Part shown: positions 48,151-63,928 of the stretch, in pieces
How positions within the stretch are numbered: the stretch's first letter is position 1
Layout of the letters: each line of letters opens with the position of its first letter
Assembly (NCBI GenBank): GCA_034440615.1
Contig: JAOTOM010004336.1
Coordinates: forward strand, 1 to 64,000
Direction: 5' to 3'
DNA from: Ashinkailepas kermadecensis
Lineage: Eukaryota; Arthropoda; Thecostraca; Neolepadidae
Length of the DNA stretch: 64,000 nucleotides
The notes under the pieces: model-generated
Told to the model about the DNA's origin: nothing
The model's input: only the letters and a program-made list of their open reading frames with translations
Databases searched by the model: none
Position numbers and translations under genes: made by a program

Positions 48151-51100
48151 GAGAGGAGAAACGTCATAATTATCTAGTTATGGCTATGGTTGGCGTGAAT
48201 GTCACTCTGCGGTCTACAGGCATCTGGTTTCGCTAGTCGGTACATACGAGTATTGCTGGTATTCTACTCATCGCATCCTTGTCCACCAGTGGCCTATCTT
48301 CGTTAATGGCGTGGCGAACCGACATCTTCGACACTGGTTTAGGGCCATAAGTAGCGAACTTTTGGACTTACAGGACGGACAGATGGTTTAAACTTACCCA
48401 TGTCTCGCAAGCGCCATTAGAGGGTGTTGTACCTTCCATAACTTCCGAAGTTGCCGCAAGTAATTCTAGGCACGTGTTGGCTGTACTTGAGCACAACTAT
48501 CGTCCCTTATCTCTCTATATTCGTACCACCCTGCACGAGGCTCTGTCCGTCCAATCCATGCTCCCCACAGCAAAGTCCACACTCCATGGAAACCTCACGA
48601 ATGCACTCAAACTCCACATGGCGATATGTGTGCACCCCAGACGAATGCTAATAGCGCAAAACACAGCAGAGGATAAACACACCCCGGAGAAAACCACAGC
48701 TACTGTTCGCAAATCAATTGTTCAACAATAAATTGCACGCTAGTGCTGAGCGACTCCCGGCCGATGGTCCACACATCGCGCGCGGAGCCAACAACACAAC
48801 AGGGCCCACTTAAAAACGTACCCTCCAGTCGTGGCCAAAGTTGCATTGGACATCAAAACGCTTCTCTTGCATGATGTTTCGGAGAACTGTCATGGCAATC
48901 AAGCGCGTTAGCACAAAAATTGGTCTTCGATTTGTATATTCCCGGGAGATATCTTTCTAGCATTCGCTGCATAGTTTGTAGTTTGGGCTCTATGTTTCTC
49001 AATGGCCAGGGTCTCCTGACAAAGTGCAGCCTACTGTGACTAGTAATCACGTCTCCCGAGACGCGTGTAGTTCAGCTGCATGGCATGCAAATGAGAGGAC
49101 AATCTCGCTTGCATCGCCGTAAAATGGAAACATCTGACCAATATTAAGAGGGTCTCCAGTGCAGAATGGACGCTAAGATAATGCTAGGATTGCGTCATTC
49201 AGTGCTCATTTGCACCAGGACATGTACGACATGTAGGAAGAATTACATAAGATTAGCCTAGCATTGCACGAAGCACGAGGAAAAGCTCATCTTTACTTCA
49301 TATCTTGATGTTCATAAAGTGTTCCTCACAAGAAAACATCCACGTGTATATGCCGCGAACCACGCTATTTCATAGTTAGTAATTTGTGCCCAGTGTATGT
49401 GCTTAATATTTCTTCACGAACAGCACAATATTTACTCCACTTAACAGGCCTCGGGCGTTTACGGTGATTGCACATCAATCAGGTCAAGCTTAGAGGATCG
49501 AGGTAACACAGCGAGACGCTTCGACCGGGGATGACGCGATCATTGGACCCAGTTAGACGAGCCGTCCCGCAGAGGGAGCACCATCAGTCACTGATTCAGC
49601 ATCAACCTCACTTTGGCTGAGGTCACTGAACCACATCGGCGAGCTCCATGGCGCCGATTTTCCCCGCCACATTAGGGCGAGCTTGACCAGGTCGGCGCGC
49701 CGGCCGCAATGGTGGGAGCGCCGTCAGAGCGTTTGAAAGCGAGGGCTGCACAGTGTACAGTGCACATGGCGCATTGCCACCACATAGCGGCTCGTGTAAT
49801 TGACCGATGGCCACCCGGCCTGGTGTGCTCGCCAAACTCCAGACAAATAACACGCTCTTTTTCAGAACAGCGTGGAACTGAGAAGCTAATTGCAGAGCCT
49901 CTGGAAACGATTCCAAAACGACAGCTGGAAAATGATTGCTCTTAAGCCGAGGACGGAGCTCTATCAAACGCCTTTACCGGCTGTCCTTACTACCGATAAT
50001 ATATTATCGATAATATATTATGGCGCACTATAATGCGCCATGACGAGGACAATAGGTGAAAATGAGATAGAATTAGCGTGCAACTTTGCATCGCCATTAT
50101 ATACGTAGTGATATATAGCCGAGAGAGAGAGAGAATATATATAAATATATATATGATGTGGTTTAGCTTTAGACCGTATAACCTTAGCGTTTCTGCAAAG
50201 TTTCGGCAAGAACTGCAAGACTCCACCTTCCCACCAACGAGCCATGAACGAGCATTTCTCTAGAATGATTAGTGGAACAAGGAGGACATTGGGATTTGAG
50301 AAGCCTACACGCAGACTTCGTTTGCCCCTTTCCTTAGCTGTATTCACTTCGTGGAATTTCCTCTCTGTGGTATATCAACAATAAAATTAAATACAATAAA
50401 ATTCGCGGTTCTGTTTCAGACATAAACAAGACGAGGTCACCCCCTCTGTCGCGCTTTTACTCGTTCAATACCCAGATGAAACCTTGTGGTGCTTTTGAGA
50501 ATGTCCAATGGTGTCCGAACCTCAGCGAGATTCTCGGGTTGTGTTCAAGAGGTGTTAGTCAAGGTTCTTTCAGAGTTCGGGGAATCCATCTGATACCACG
50601 CAATGGCCCTCGAAACCAATCAGCGTTCTCCTGATCAGAATCCTCCTCTTGAGAACCTTTTGGTTCTCATTTGAAACTTGTGCTCCGACGACGTCCCCTT
50701 GCCTTCAAAACTGCATGTGGTTCTTAAATGTTTATCAGTGTAGCGCCATTATGCATCATTCATTCGTCCGAGTTTTGCAAAGTACTGAGAACTATGTCCC
50801 AAGACATCAAAACCTACCCTTCTCTAAGATACTCAACACAAACGAGCTTCTCACCTGTTGAAAAAGTAACGACCGGAATGTTGGTGTATACCTTCATGAT
50901 AGTGTCAGGATTCTTAGCCTAACGGAGAACAAGCATTGTGAAAAACGGCAGCGAATTTCCATTACGACACCGCATGTCAACATACTCGACCAATAGTGAC
51001 TAGTATTCATTATATATATACGGGTAGTTTACACACACACTGCACACTTCGGGTATTCATTAAATACTCGTTCCACGGATAAATGGATCACCTTGGAAAC

Positions 51101-51400
51101 TCGGGCCTCGTCAACTCGTACAAGTATACAGATGCACTCTTGTCAAGGGTCTGAAAATGCCAAGTCTGTTTCCTACAAGACGTACATTCCATATTTGTGC
51201 CAGCAATTACTGGGCATTGTATATGGACTGGCTGAGGAGGGGGCGGGGACCTAAGTACGCCTCCGGACTACACCGAAGACTGAAGTTGGCAATACCTTCC
51301 ATCCATTCCTTGCTGTGCTTTGTGGAATAATTCCTGGACATATGGTCAGAGTAACGAATATGTTCTCTGTTGGTTGCATTCTTGTATTCTTTTGCGCTGA
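48151..51400. other. no gene recognised; short palindromes at 49,994-50,040
   Basis: GATAATATATTATC and ATGGCGCACTATAATGCGCCAT are perfect or nearly perfect dyads side by side. GAGAGAGAGAGA with a short TA run lies at 50,121-50,155. Open frames elsewhere have no recognisable domains. Confidence 0.45.
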
Positions 51401-52900
51401 TGTGACAAATTGTCTGTCTTCGCAGATGATATCGTTCAGCGCTTCCACTTTCACACTGACTCGCCCTGCATGCAGCCGGACGCCGACGCCACTTTCGGAG
51501 CGTGGTCTCAGTGGGACCCCGCCGAGCGTCATTGCCGCTGTCGCTCTCCGGCCACTGCACCCGCGGGCCGCCGCAGCGACCAGTTTTTTCCGCTCATCTC
51601 CACCCCGTCCTCCCCACCTCCCCACCTCCCCGCCCCCCGCCCCCCCACATAGAGAGGCTCCCACCGCCGCCGCGCCACACAAGATCGAAACTGCCACCGT
51701 CTCATAAGCCGGCCGGTCGGCCGGCCGGCCGGCCACAAGACCTGGCAGCGCAACCTCCGGCCCAGCCCAATGAAGACTATAAAAATTTAATTTACCGCGG
51801 GCGCCGCGTGGTGGAATTCAGAGCCGTGCGTGGGGTGGCGAGGGAAGTCGAGAAGCAGCGCCTCGGGCGGCCCGAGCCGAGTGGCACCTATGTGGCCGAA
51901 ACCCAGACGAGACGGCGACCCGCGGGTGTGGCCACCGACACCGTTCTCCAGTCGGCTGATGGCGACGCTTCGTCGCAACAGAAATAATAGACGCCCAGCG
52001 TCGGGCGCGGAGTATCATTGTGCTTTCCACCGCCAAATTGCTGGCCGTATATATGTGATGGAGCAAACGAGCCACGCATGATCCATCCTCCAACGCGGCA
52101 GACGCCTCTCGCGGAGTAGATCTTCTCATCTCATCACATAAAGATTGTCAGAGAGCCGTCTCTCATGTCATGTCTGTTGCAATTGACGGCACTGATTCTG
52201 AGACGTCAGGTTCGCTGGCGCGTACGCATGGAAAGCCTCCTATAGTCCGTTTCCTAGCAAAAACCTGAACTGGAAGACGGTCACACAACGCAAAAATCGT
52301 GGATGTGCAGAGGCAACATGCCACACAGCGCTACCGGGCGGATATGGGCTACGGGCTGGCGGCCTGTAGATGTACTGGCGCGGCTGCTACGGCCCACACT
52401 GCCGGCAACACGATCAGACAACACAGCGCTGCGAGAGGGCCGCGCGGTGGCACAGCGGCGTCCCATCTCGCCAATGATGTCGACCGGCCAATCACGTCGA
52501 TACGACGCTCGTCCGGCGCCGTCGGCCGCGACACAGCGAGCCGGGGGCGGCGCGGCGCGGCGAAAAATGAGCCTCATCAGGCGGAAAAGCAGGCCGTGCG
52601 TGGTTGACGAACTCGACCACGCGGACCGGCTGAACCGCGTACCTTCTTATCGGCCGAGCTCTCGTCTGCCCTGGAGACGGGCATGTCAGAGGGAGAGAGA
52701 GAGAGAGACAGAGTGGAGTGTGGGTGGGGCAGCTCGTTACCGGCGCTCTCTGTCCGGCGATTGCGCCACTTTTGCGCCCCAGCGCCGTCCAATGGCGACA
52801 GGTCCCACGGTGAGCCGCCACTACAACATGATACCGGCAAGAGCCGCAAGAGATTCGACATTCTGAGGAACGATAGCGACTAATTGCACCCTAACACTAG
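51401..52900. other. GC- and CpG-rich segment without a recognised gene
   Basis: The segment is markedly richer in CG dinucleotides than its flanks, with long overlapping frames on both strands caused by base composition. A (GGCC)n run lies at about 51,711-51,732. CCTCCCCACCTCCCC-type runs lie at 51,609-51,645. It could be a promoter-like region for the receptor (minus strand, 5 kb upstream of exon A) or for another gene. No TATA, start exon or protein match was found. Confidence 0.4.
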
Positions 52901-53145
52901 ATAAGAGTCGTGGTAGCCCCAATCGATTGACAAGTATCTAGAAACAGCAGGTACACTTATTCTTGTCACAGCCAGACGTAATGGGTGAGCAATAAAGCGG
53001 TGCGACAGTAACATACTGAACACCAGCAATGCACGAGAAGCGCTTATAATTGTGCATATCTCAGAGGTTGCAGATATCGCATATATGTTCAATCAAGCAA
53101 TGCACGGAATTTGAAGAGTCCCTGCCGACATGGTTCATCTCCTGC

Positions 53146-53208
53146 CAGAATGATCTCTGGCCAGATGATCTCTGGCCAGATGATCTCCAGCCAGATGATC
53201 TCTAGCCC
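53146..53208 (+). repeat. 17-bp tandem repeat, about four copies
   Basis: ATGATCTCTGGCCAG is repeated with CTCCAGCC and CTCTAGCC variants. Confidence 0.9.
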
Positions 53209-54399
53209 AGAGTGAGCTTGCGGCACGCATGGGGAACCCACACGAGGTGGGACGAAGGCACCAGCCTGCCTTCCCCTCCTCCAGAGGTGGAGGGGGCCAG
53301 GAGTTTCCGGAGGAGGATTGAGGGGCCAGGTACCCCTTGAGATCGGGATCGGCCGTGCAGGCAGGAACAGGCCTAGGATCTGGTTAAGTGCGCAATGTTT
53401 TATACAATTTATTACAACAGCAGTGTAACGTTCACGGTAGGCAGGTACTTAATACCTTTGCATGATAGTCATGCACAGAGAAGTAAAACATAAGCATAAT
53501 GCGGACACGTTGGTGGTGTCGTGAAAAAGAAAGATTGAAAATGTGGGGTCACCTGACCTTGCACTGTATCTATGTATTACTAAAAAAGGCTCGAGTCATT
53601 TTTTTTGCAATGTCACACACATTGGCCGTGCCGAATTCATCCATTCAATCGTCATGTGGAGATTTTAGATTGGCAATAATGTGATTTTTTTTCAGATGTG
53701 GCACGTTTTCTGCGATCAGCTAAATTGGCGTCGTTCATCGAATTCGATGGCATATAATGGCAAATTTAAATTGGTCTCTGGCCATCCATGCCGATTACCG
53801 GAAACCCAAGTCTGGTTTTCTTCTTTTCTCCAGGACTAGGTTAACTGTTAACAGTCTTCAGTTGCGAATTATCGTCAAATCAAATCGAACGCGAAGCGTA
53901 CAAACTCGCGCACCTTTGTGTTAGCCATGTCCAGGGTACTTTGAGCATTGGCCATGTCTAAGCGTGGATGCGCCGGGTGTCACGTCAGCGTTGTATCATT
54001 AGTATCCCTTCACTTGTATCTAATATAGTTTAATGCAGGTATCCACTTGAAGTGCACCTTTCTCGCTTAGTTGGAAACATGAACCTAAGACAGCCAACTT
54101 TGACAGATGCCTTGGAAAAGAAAATCTTATTTAATTCACCCCTTGAACTTTAATTTTGTTCGAGCAAGGTGCTTTCCTACGTGCAAATCGCCACCCACAC
54201 CCCTGATCCTATTCTATACTAATTCGCATTGCATTGATGCATGTTGCATGGTTTTTATATGGGCTCACCTGATGCCAAACAATGTCAAAACTTGTATCAG
54301 CAAAACTGAAAAATCGAATTTTACAACACAAAATGATCTCTAACCTAACTTAGCCCGCCAATCAGGCCATCCCTTCTCTGCCGTAAGTGCACCCACCCG
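53209..54399. other. no gene recognised
   Basis: A GGAGGTGGAGGGGGCCAGG patch lies at 53,283-53,303. Nothing else of note. Confidence 0.4.
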
Positions 54400-54785
54400 G
54401 GTGACGAGAGGGACCGTGCCAGGGCCAGATTAATCGACCGAGACCGAGCGTTCGTCGATATTGAGAACGAACCAGTGACAGAGATAGACAGATGTTTAGA
54501 CTGAGATCGAGATCGGGCTCGAGACCGCGGGCACGTGACCGGGACCGAGGTCGAAATCCAAACGGTGACACAGAGACTGACTGAGATTTAGACTGTGATC
54601 GAGGTCGAGCGAGTGCAGAGATACTGACCTATACCAAGGTCGATATAGCGATAGTGACAGAGACCGACAGGTATTTGGGCCGAAATCACGAGGCAGGCAC
54701 CGATATCGAGATCATGGCCGTGACAGACGGACCGATATTTGGACCGACGTCATGAGACACAGACCGAGATTGAGACAGTGACAAT
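54400..54785 (+). repeat. decayed GAGACC-type repeat
   Basis: GAGACCGAG, GTGACAGAGA, GATCGAGATCG and GACCGAGGTCG words recur throughout, with TGACAGA.A.[CA]GA...ATTT modules about 60-110 bases apart. It looks like an old relative of the (GAGACA)n array near exon A. Confidence 0.55.
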
Positions 54786-55825
54786 TTTTTGTCATTAAAC
54801 GTTGCAATAAATGTTTCCCGATCAAGATATGTCCTTCAGAATGTTGTCTCTAAACAAGCTGCATTTAGGTTCAGACGCAATACCTATGCTTTCGCGTTGA
54901 TGTTGACACTAGTTACGTGCTCGAAAGCGTCATCTTATTTCATTTGCATTGCCTAATATTATGCACCGGATCAGAAAGGGAGTCTGATAAGTCTCAGCAT
55001 AGGTCAGATCAGAGATGCGAAATCCCAACCAGGTATTTATTTGGAGTCACCAATTGACTCATAGTCCATTCACTGCCATCGCCATCCTCATTACAATTCA
55101 ATCCTACGTTAAAACAGAAAAAAGAAAGACAATACATGCACCTGCTCTCTGGGGCGAAAACCATCTTTATTTGCATTCCTACGTGCATGCTATGGGCAAT
55201 GCACCCCCAACGCGGGAAGTCGCCGGCGCCGGTGGCGTTGGCTGAGTTAGGACGGTGGTGATGACGGGTGAGACTCTATGATGCGAAGCAACACTCACAC
55301 GGCGATGGTAGGCGGCGGCTGGCCTAGGCTCGGTTCTTCGGCTCTTCCATCCGATAGTGCCGCCGACGTATTCCACCGCTACTCCCGCTCCCGCCGCGGG
55401 CTGGTCAGCTCTCCTAATTTTTTCCCTTTTCCGGTCAAGCAGCGTGGCCTGTCATTAACGATGGGGCGGTTCTTTTCATTTTTTTGTCTCGTCCGGGATA
55501 TGTCTGCCGCCTCTCGGTGGGTTGTTGTGACGATTTTTCGCCTCGAAAGACCACCTGCAGGCTCCTGTTCGTGGCCTGTTTTCTTGTTTGTGTCAGCCGC
55601 AGCTGTGATCTTGACACGCTGGGGTGGGGAACGCCTGACCATGCGGCGCGAGAGCTAAATTTTGGTCGGCCGTCCGAACATCTTTGAGAAAATGTAAAAC
55701 CCCTTACACATTTACGATGCTGAATGGCACTATCCAGGAGCATAGTGACCACCATCATTTGTCTACCTTACTATGATCCGATAGTTGGCAATGAACTGGT
55801 CATGAATGTCTACAACTCCATTACA
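54786..55825. other. no gene recognised
   Basis: Frames at 55,278-55,687 overlap on both strands without a domain match. Confidence 0.35.
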
Positions 55826-58330
55826 CTATTGTATGTCTGTATGGCAGCTGGTCTGTCTGTCGCGACCTCCCGCTTTTCCTGACGCGAACATTGGCCAAGT
55901 GTCTCCATTAATTGGACAGTGTAAGTTGTGCATGACCATGACGAACGTGCTATCTTTCCACCCCATTGATTTATCGCCATAGAACACTGCCAGTTTAAGC
56001 TTACGATGCATCGTGTTCATCTTCTCAGTTGACACCAGGCCTTCTGCACATCCGATTCGGTTGTCTCGGGCTGTTCTTGTGAACATGATTCCCCTCTCTG
56101 ACAGAACATCCATCAGAGGGGCGCCGGTGAAGAAGTTGTCAAACGTGACGCAGTGACCGGGCCTAAGGCGTTCTTCTTAGCGTTAGGTGTCAGACGCAAT
56201 GGTAGTGTGGACATCGGGGATCTCCAGTTAAGGAAAGAAAACAGGCGGGTTCCTGATGCCGTTGAAGAATTCTGAAATACGCGCCCGCGACAAGCGTGCC
56301 CGGATGTTCATTGTGTGTGTATGCGAAGAATATGACAATTTATTATACTTTTCTCATGAAATGTGATGCAAGGTGCATTTATTAGAGTTAGCTTGCCTTC
56401 AGATGTCAATTGCATTGCCACTTACACTGATATATTGCAAATATTGTTACCTTGCTAATCGTCTTCTGTAACCATATTCTGGTACGAATCCGCTACTAGT
56501 GCGCGTCCGCGGCCCGCCGCCACTGATGATATGACGAGCACGAAACCATGCCCTGAACGTCAATGTGCTCCAACGCCAGTGCTACAGGAATATTCATATT
56601 TGAAACGCTAAGCGATGTGCCTGACATGATTTCCGACATAATTGGAGTTGAGTCCGACAGGTCCCCTCGATATTGTTTAAGAACATTACGCTCATGGGCG
56701 TTGAATGAAAAGAATGCATCCACAACCGTGAATTTCTCCAGACAAATTTTGCGTAGCAGAAGTGATGTTGCATATTGATCAAGGCTGGAACTATATTTTT
56801 GCCGTGCCGCCGCTCGGAGGTTTTACGGATCCTCTGGACAGCAAATGTCTGTGCCTGACGCCTGTCGAGCCATGCCAGAACCTCAATAATGTCTGAAAGC
56901 TTCATGACAAAATACTGATGTCAAATTTCGAGTGAAAAGAATCAGAGTTGATTATCTATAAAAATTGCCGATTATGGCTGCAGAAGGCAGCTGACTTTAT
57001 GCCGGTTTATTTCAGACCATTGGAAATTGATCCACTATTGGAAACCATCTGACATACATTTAAAATAAATACAAGGTGATAATGCGACACAAGTCCTAGA
57101 ATTGAGTGTAAAAATGACAGGGCTAAAAGTTCATGGAAACGATTAAATATGATATCAAAATGTAGCCCATTCGATTTTCGTTTAGTTAAGAACATTGAAA
57201 ATTGTCAGCACATTACACAGAAGATTTATGACTCATTTGTATTACAGGAAGTTGAGTGGCCCATTTCACTTTGCTACAGGGTGTTGCACAAAGTTACAGG
57301 GTGAAATGATGTGATAAAAGACCGAACTGTACATCATAAGAGAGTTTGTTTAAATCTTGTTCAAATCCCACCATTGGAAATTAATTGCACCCACTGAAGA
57401 AAACTTAATATGGCATTAACCATAGCAAGCTCACTCTGGTGGTGTTCCTTCAGAAACCGACCACCAGAGCGGCGTCACTAGTATTATGTTCAATCATGAC
57501 GCCTAACGGACAACTCAAGGATAATTTCTGCTCCAAAACCAAGACCTTTCGCTGGCAGTTGCATTCCGTGCTCGTAGTATAGCTTATGGTGATACAAGAA
57601 GCCAGATGAGTCACAGAGGGACAACATTTTTAATATGAAGTGCAGTGGTTTTGCTCCGGTGTATTTCTTGCAGCTGTGCCTTCCACAATACGGCTTCATC
57701 GACTCGTCAATTGGACTTGTTGAAGGGGTTCTTGTCAAGTCCGCTGTTGTCGGCGAAATGAAGGACACGGAACGTCTGATCAAATGTGCTTCTCCTCGCG
57801 ACAGAGCTGATCGGCTCGTTATGCACATCGGATTCATGTCTCCAGTACCGACGCTGATCTGGAAGTGGCACATGGTCTGATGCGCACGTGGCCCCTGCCG
57901 TGGCCACGTCATTTTCATGTGGCGTTGGGCTTCAATCAGTCTGCTTCTGAGATGCGCATAGCTCGCTCTGGTCAGCAATGAGTTGGACGAGCTCGTCAAA
58001 AGGGAACACTTTACCGCGTCAGGGGAGGTGTGACGTGTCGTATCAGATAGCCCAGCGAAGAATGTCCGCGCGCCTACGAAAACGGAGGTCAATGAGTCAA
58101 CTGCCTGACGGTGCCCAGTAATATTAGGCTCGCGGAGTTCCGAGGGCGTTGAAAGCAGCATCATAGATAAGTGCCCCGCCTGTCAGTGGCTATCGCATCA
58201 TCACTGCGGTTGCTGTCCTTGCCCGGTTCGGCATCGGCGGCTTCAGTTGGAGGACAAACGACAATGGGCTGTTCCCCAGACACTTCATCTGACTCTGCTT
58301 CCAGAATATCAAGTAGCTCGCTTTAAAAAA
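55826..58330 (-). pseudogene. piggyBac-type transposase relic
   Basis: On the minus strand an acidic N-terminal stretch (ELLDILEAESDEVSGEQ, about 58,325) precedes RRYWRHESDVHNEPISSV, TFDQTFRVLHFADNS, IDESMKPYCGRHSCKKY and KMLSLCDSSGFLYHHKLYY, then AKGLGFGAEIILEL. These match the DDE_Tnp_1_7 (piggyBac) order. IDESM holds a catalytic Asp. The stretch that normally lies between the HFADNS and IDESM blocks is deleted. After about 1.3 kb of unrelated DNA the transposase resumes with RPGHCVTFDNFFTGAPLMDV and LSERGIMFTRTARDNRIG, with another catalytic-region Asp in FDNFF. Frameshifts and stops make it inactive. TTAA-flanked ends were not located. Confidence 0.85.
56214..57481 (+). mobile_element. 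Helitron-like insertion inside the piggyBac relic (proposed)
   Basis: The piggyBac reading is interrupted here. The right end has a perfect 10-bp hairpin CTCTGGTGGT...ACCACCAGAG (57,435-57,470), then eight bases and CTAG followed by T at 57,482, the Helitron 3' signature. The left end is proposed at A|TC, 56,213/56,214; removing the segment restores the same frame on both sides, though that frame contains stops. Inside, on the minus strand at about 56,905-56,496, two overlapping frames include DIIEVLAWLDRRQAQTFAVQ and FFSFNAHERNVLKQYRGDL, which I do not recognise. The left boundary was chosen to fit and is uncertain. Confidence 0.5.
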
Positions 58331-58559
58331 AAACATGCAATCGCACAACGGTAGCTCAGACAAGCAGGCATCCAGGAGCCGCCTATGAGGACAGCGAACC
58401 TTCTCCCATTTATCTTAGAGCTCGGAAATAATCATAGACGTTCAGCAAGGGGGTAAAATAGCAAATGCATATAGTGGTGCCCATCCCCCTTTTCTTCTGC
58501 ATAATCTTCACATTGGATCTATTCATGGTAGCACCCTAACTATGGTTGGATCCAGGAGT

Positions 58560-58790
58560 GGATACAGGGGGCACTAGAAGCATGTGCCCCCCCCCCCCCT
58601 CGACCGGGAGATGGCGACATTCCAGGAAGGCTCGAGTGCATCCCACCCATTCACTGTGCTCGAGTGCCCCCCCCCCCCTGCTTGCCTGTTCAATGGATTT
58701 TCAGTGGAAGGCGTCCCTCCATATAAGTGCCCTTCCATGACAATTTCTGCATCGGTCCCTAGCTGGATCTTATGTTGATAGGGAATATAC
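58560..58790. repeat. C-rich dispersed repeat, copy 3
   Basis: GTGCCCCCCCCCCCCCTCGA, CGGGAGATGGCGACATTCCA, GGAAGGCTCGAGTGCATCCC and a second long C run resemble the copies near 4.8 and 35.0 kb. Confidence 0.5.
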
Positions 58791-58892
58791 CCTCCGACAT
58801 GGTTACCTTCCATGTGGCATTAGCCATTTGTCATAAAGCCGCGGGCGGAACTTCATTCACACATAGGACGTTCGATCGCAACCCCCTTACAC

Positions 58893-58970
58893 ACACGCAT
58901 ACACACACACACACACACACACCCACACGCACACGCACACACACACACACACACACACGCGCGCGCACAC
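58893..58970 (+). repeat. (AC)n microsatellite
   Basis: (AC)n with CCCACACGC and GCGCGCGC interruptions. Confidence 0.95.
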
Positions 58971-62855
<3,885 letters not shown>

Positions 62856-62859
62856 TGAC

Positions 62860-63928
62860 CTGCGTGCACCAGGTGCGGACGACTGGACTGACCTGCGTGC
62901 ACCAGGTGCGGACGACTGGACTGACCTGCGTGCACCAGGTGCGGACGACTGGACTGACCTGTGAGGTGCGGCGACTGGACTGACCTGCGTGCACCAGGTG
63001 CGGACGACTGGACTGACCTGCTGCACCAGGTGCGGACGACTGGACTGACCTGCGTGCACCAGGTGCGGACGACTGGACTGACCTGCGTGCACCAGGTGCG
63101 GACGACTGGACTGACCTGCGTCCAGGTGCGGACGACTGGACTGACCTGCGTGCACCAGGTGCGGACGACTGGACTGACCTGCGTGCACCAGGTGCGGACG
63201 ACTGGACTGACCTGCGTGCACCAGGTGCGGACGACTGGACTGACCTGCGTGCACCAGGTGCGGACGACTGGACTGACCTGCGTGCACCGGTGCGCACTAC
63301 TACCTCCCGGCCCCAGACCTGCGTGCACCAGGTGCGGACGACTGGACTGACTGCGTGCCCAGGTGCGGACGACTGACTGACCTGCGTCACCGGTGCGGAC
63401 GACTGGACTGACCTGCGTGCACCGGTGCGACGACTCTACCGGTGCGGACGACTGACTGACCTGCGTGCCGGTGCGGACGACTGGACTGACCTGCTCCGGT
63501 GCGGACGACTGGACGACCTGCGTGCACCAGGTGCGGACGACTGGACTGACCTGCGTGCACCAGGTGCGGACGCTGGACTGACCTGCGTGCACCGGTGCGG
63601 CGACTGGACTGACCTTCCCGGGACTGGACTGACCTGCGTGCACAGGTGCGGACGACTGGACTGACCTGCGTGCACAGGTGCGGCGACTGGACTGACCTGC
63701 GTGCACCAGGTGCGGACGACTGGACTGACCTGCGTGCACCAGGTGCGGACGACTGGACTGACCTGCGTGCACCAGGTGCGGACGACTGGACTGACCTGCG
63801 TGCACCAGGTGCGGACGACTGGACTGACCTGCGTGCACCAGGTGCGGACGACTGGACTGACCTGCGTGCACCAGGTGCGGACGACTGGACTGACCTGCGT
63901 GCACCAGGTGCGGACGACTGGACTGAGC
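62860..63928 (-). repeat. 33-bp minisatellite, about 32 units
   Basis: The plus-strand unit is GACGACTGGACTGACCTGCG followed by TGCACCAGGTGCG. Units at both ends are almost identical, while those at 63,290-63,680 differ mainly by one- to three-base deletions. On the minus strand each unit contains GCAGGTCAGTCC, again a donor-like CAG|GTCAGT. The long frames in several registers are artefacts of a unit length divisible by three. Confidence 0.95.

Noticed and set aside
51423..51545. A thrombospondin-like exon (FGAWSQWDPAERHCRC) after a CAG
   Set aside because: Only the W-x-x-W pattern fits; the cysteine spacing is wrong and the CpG-rich composition opens all frames.
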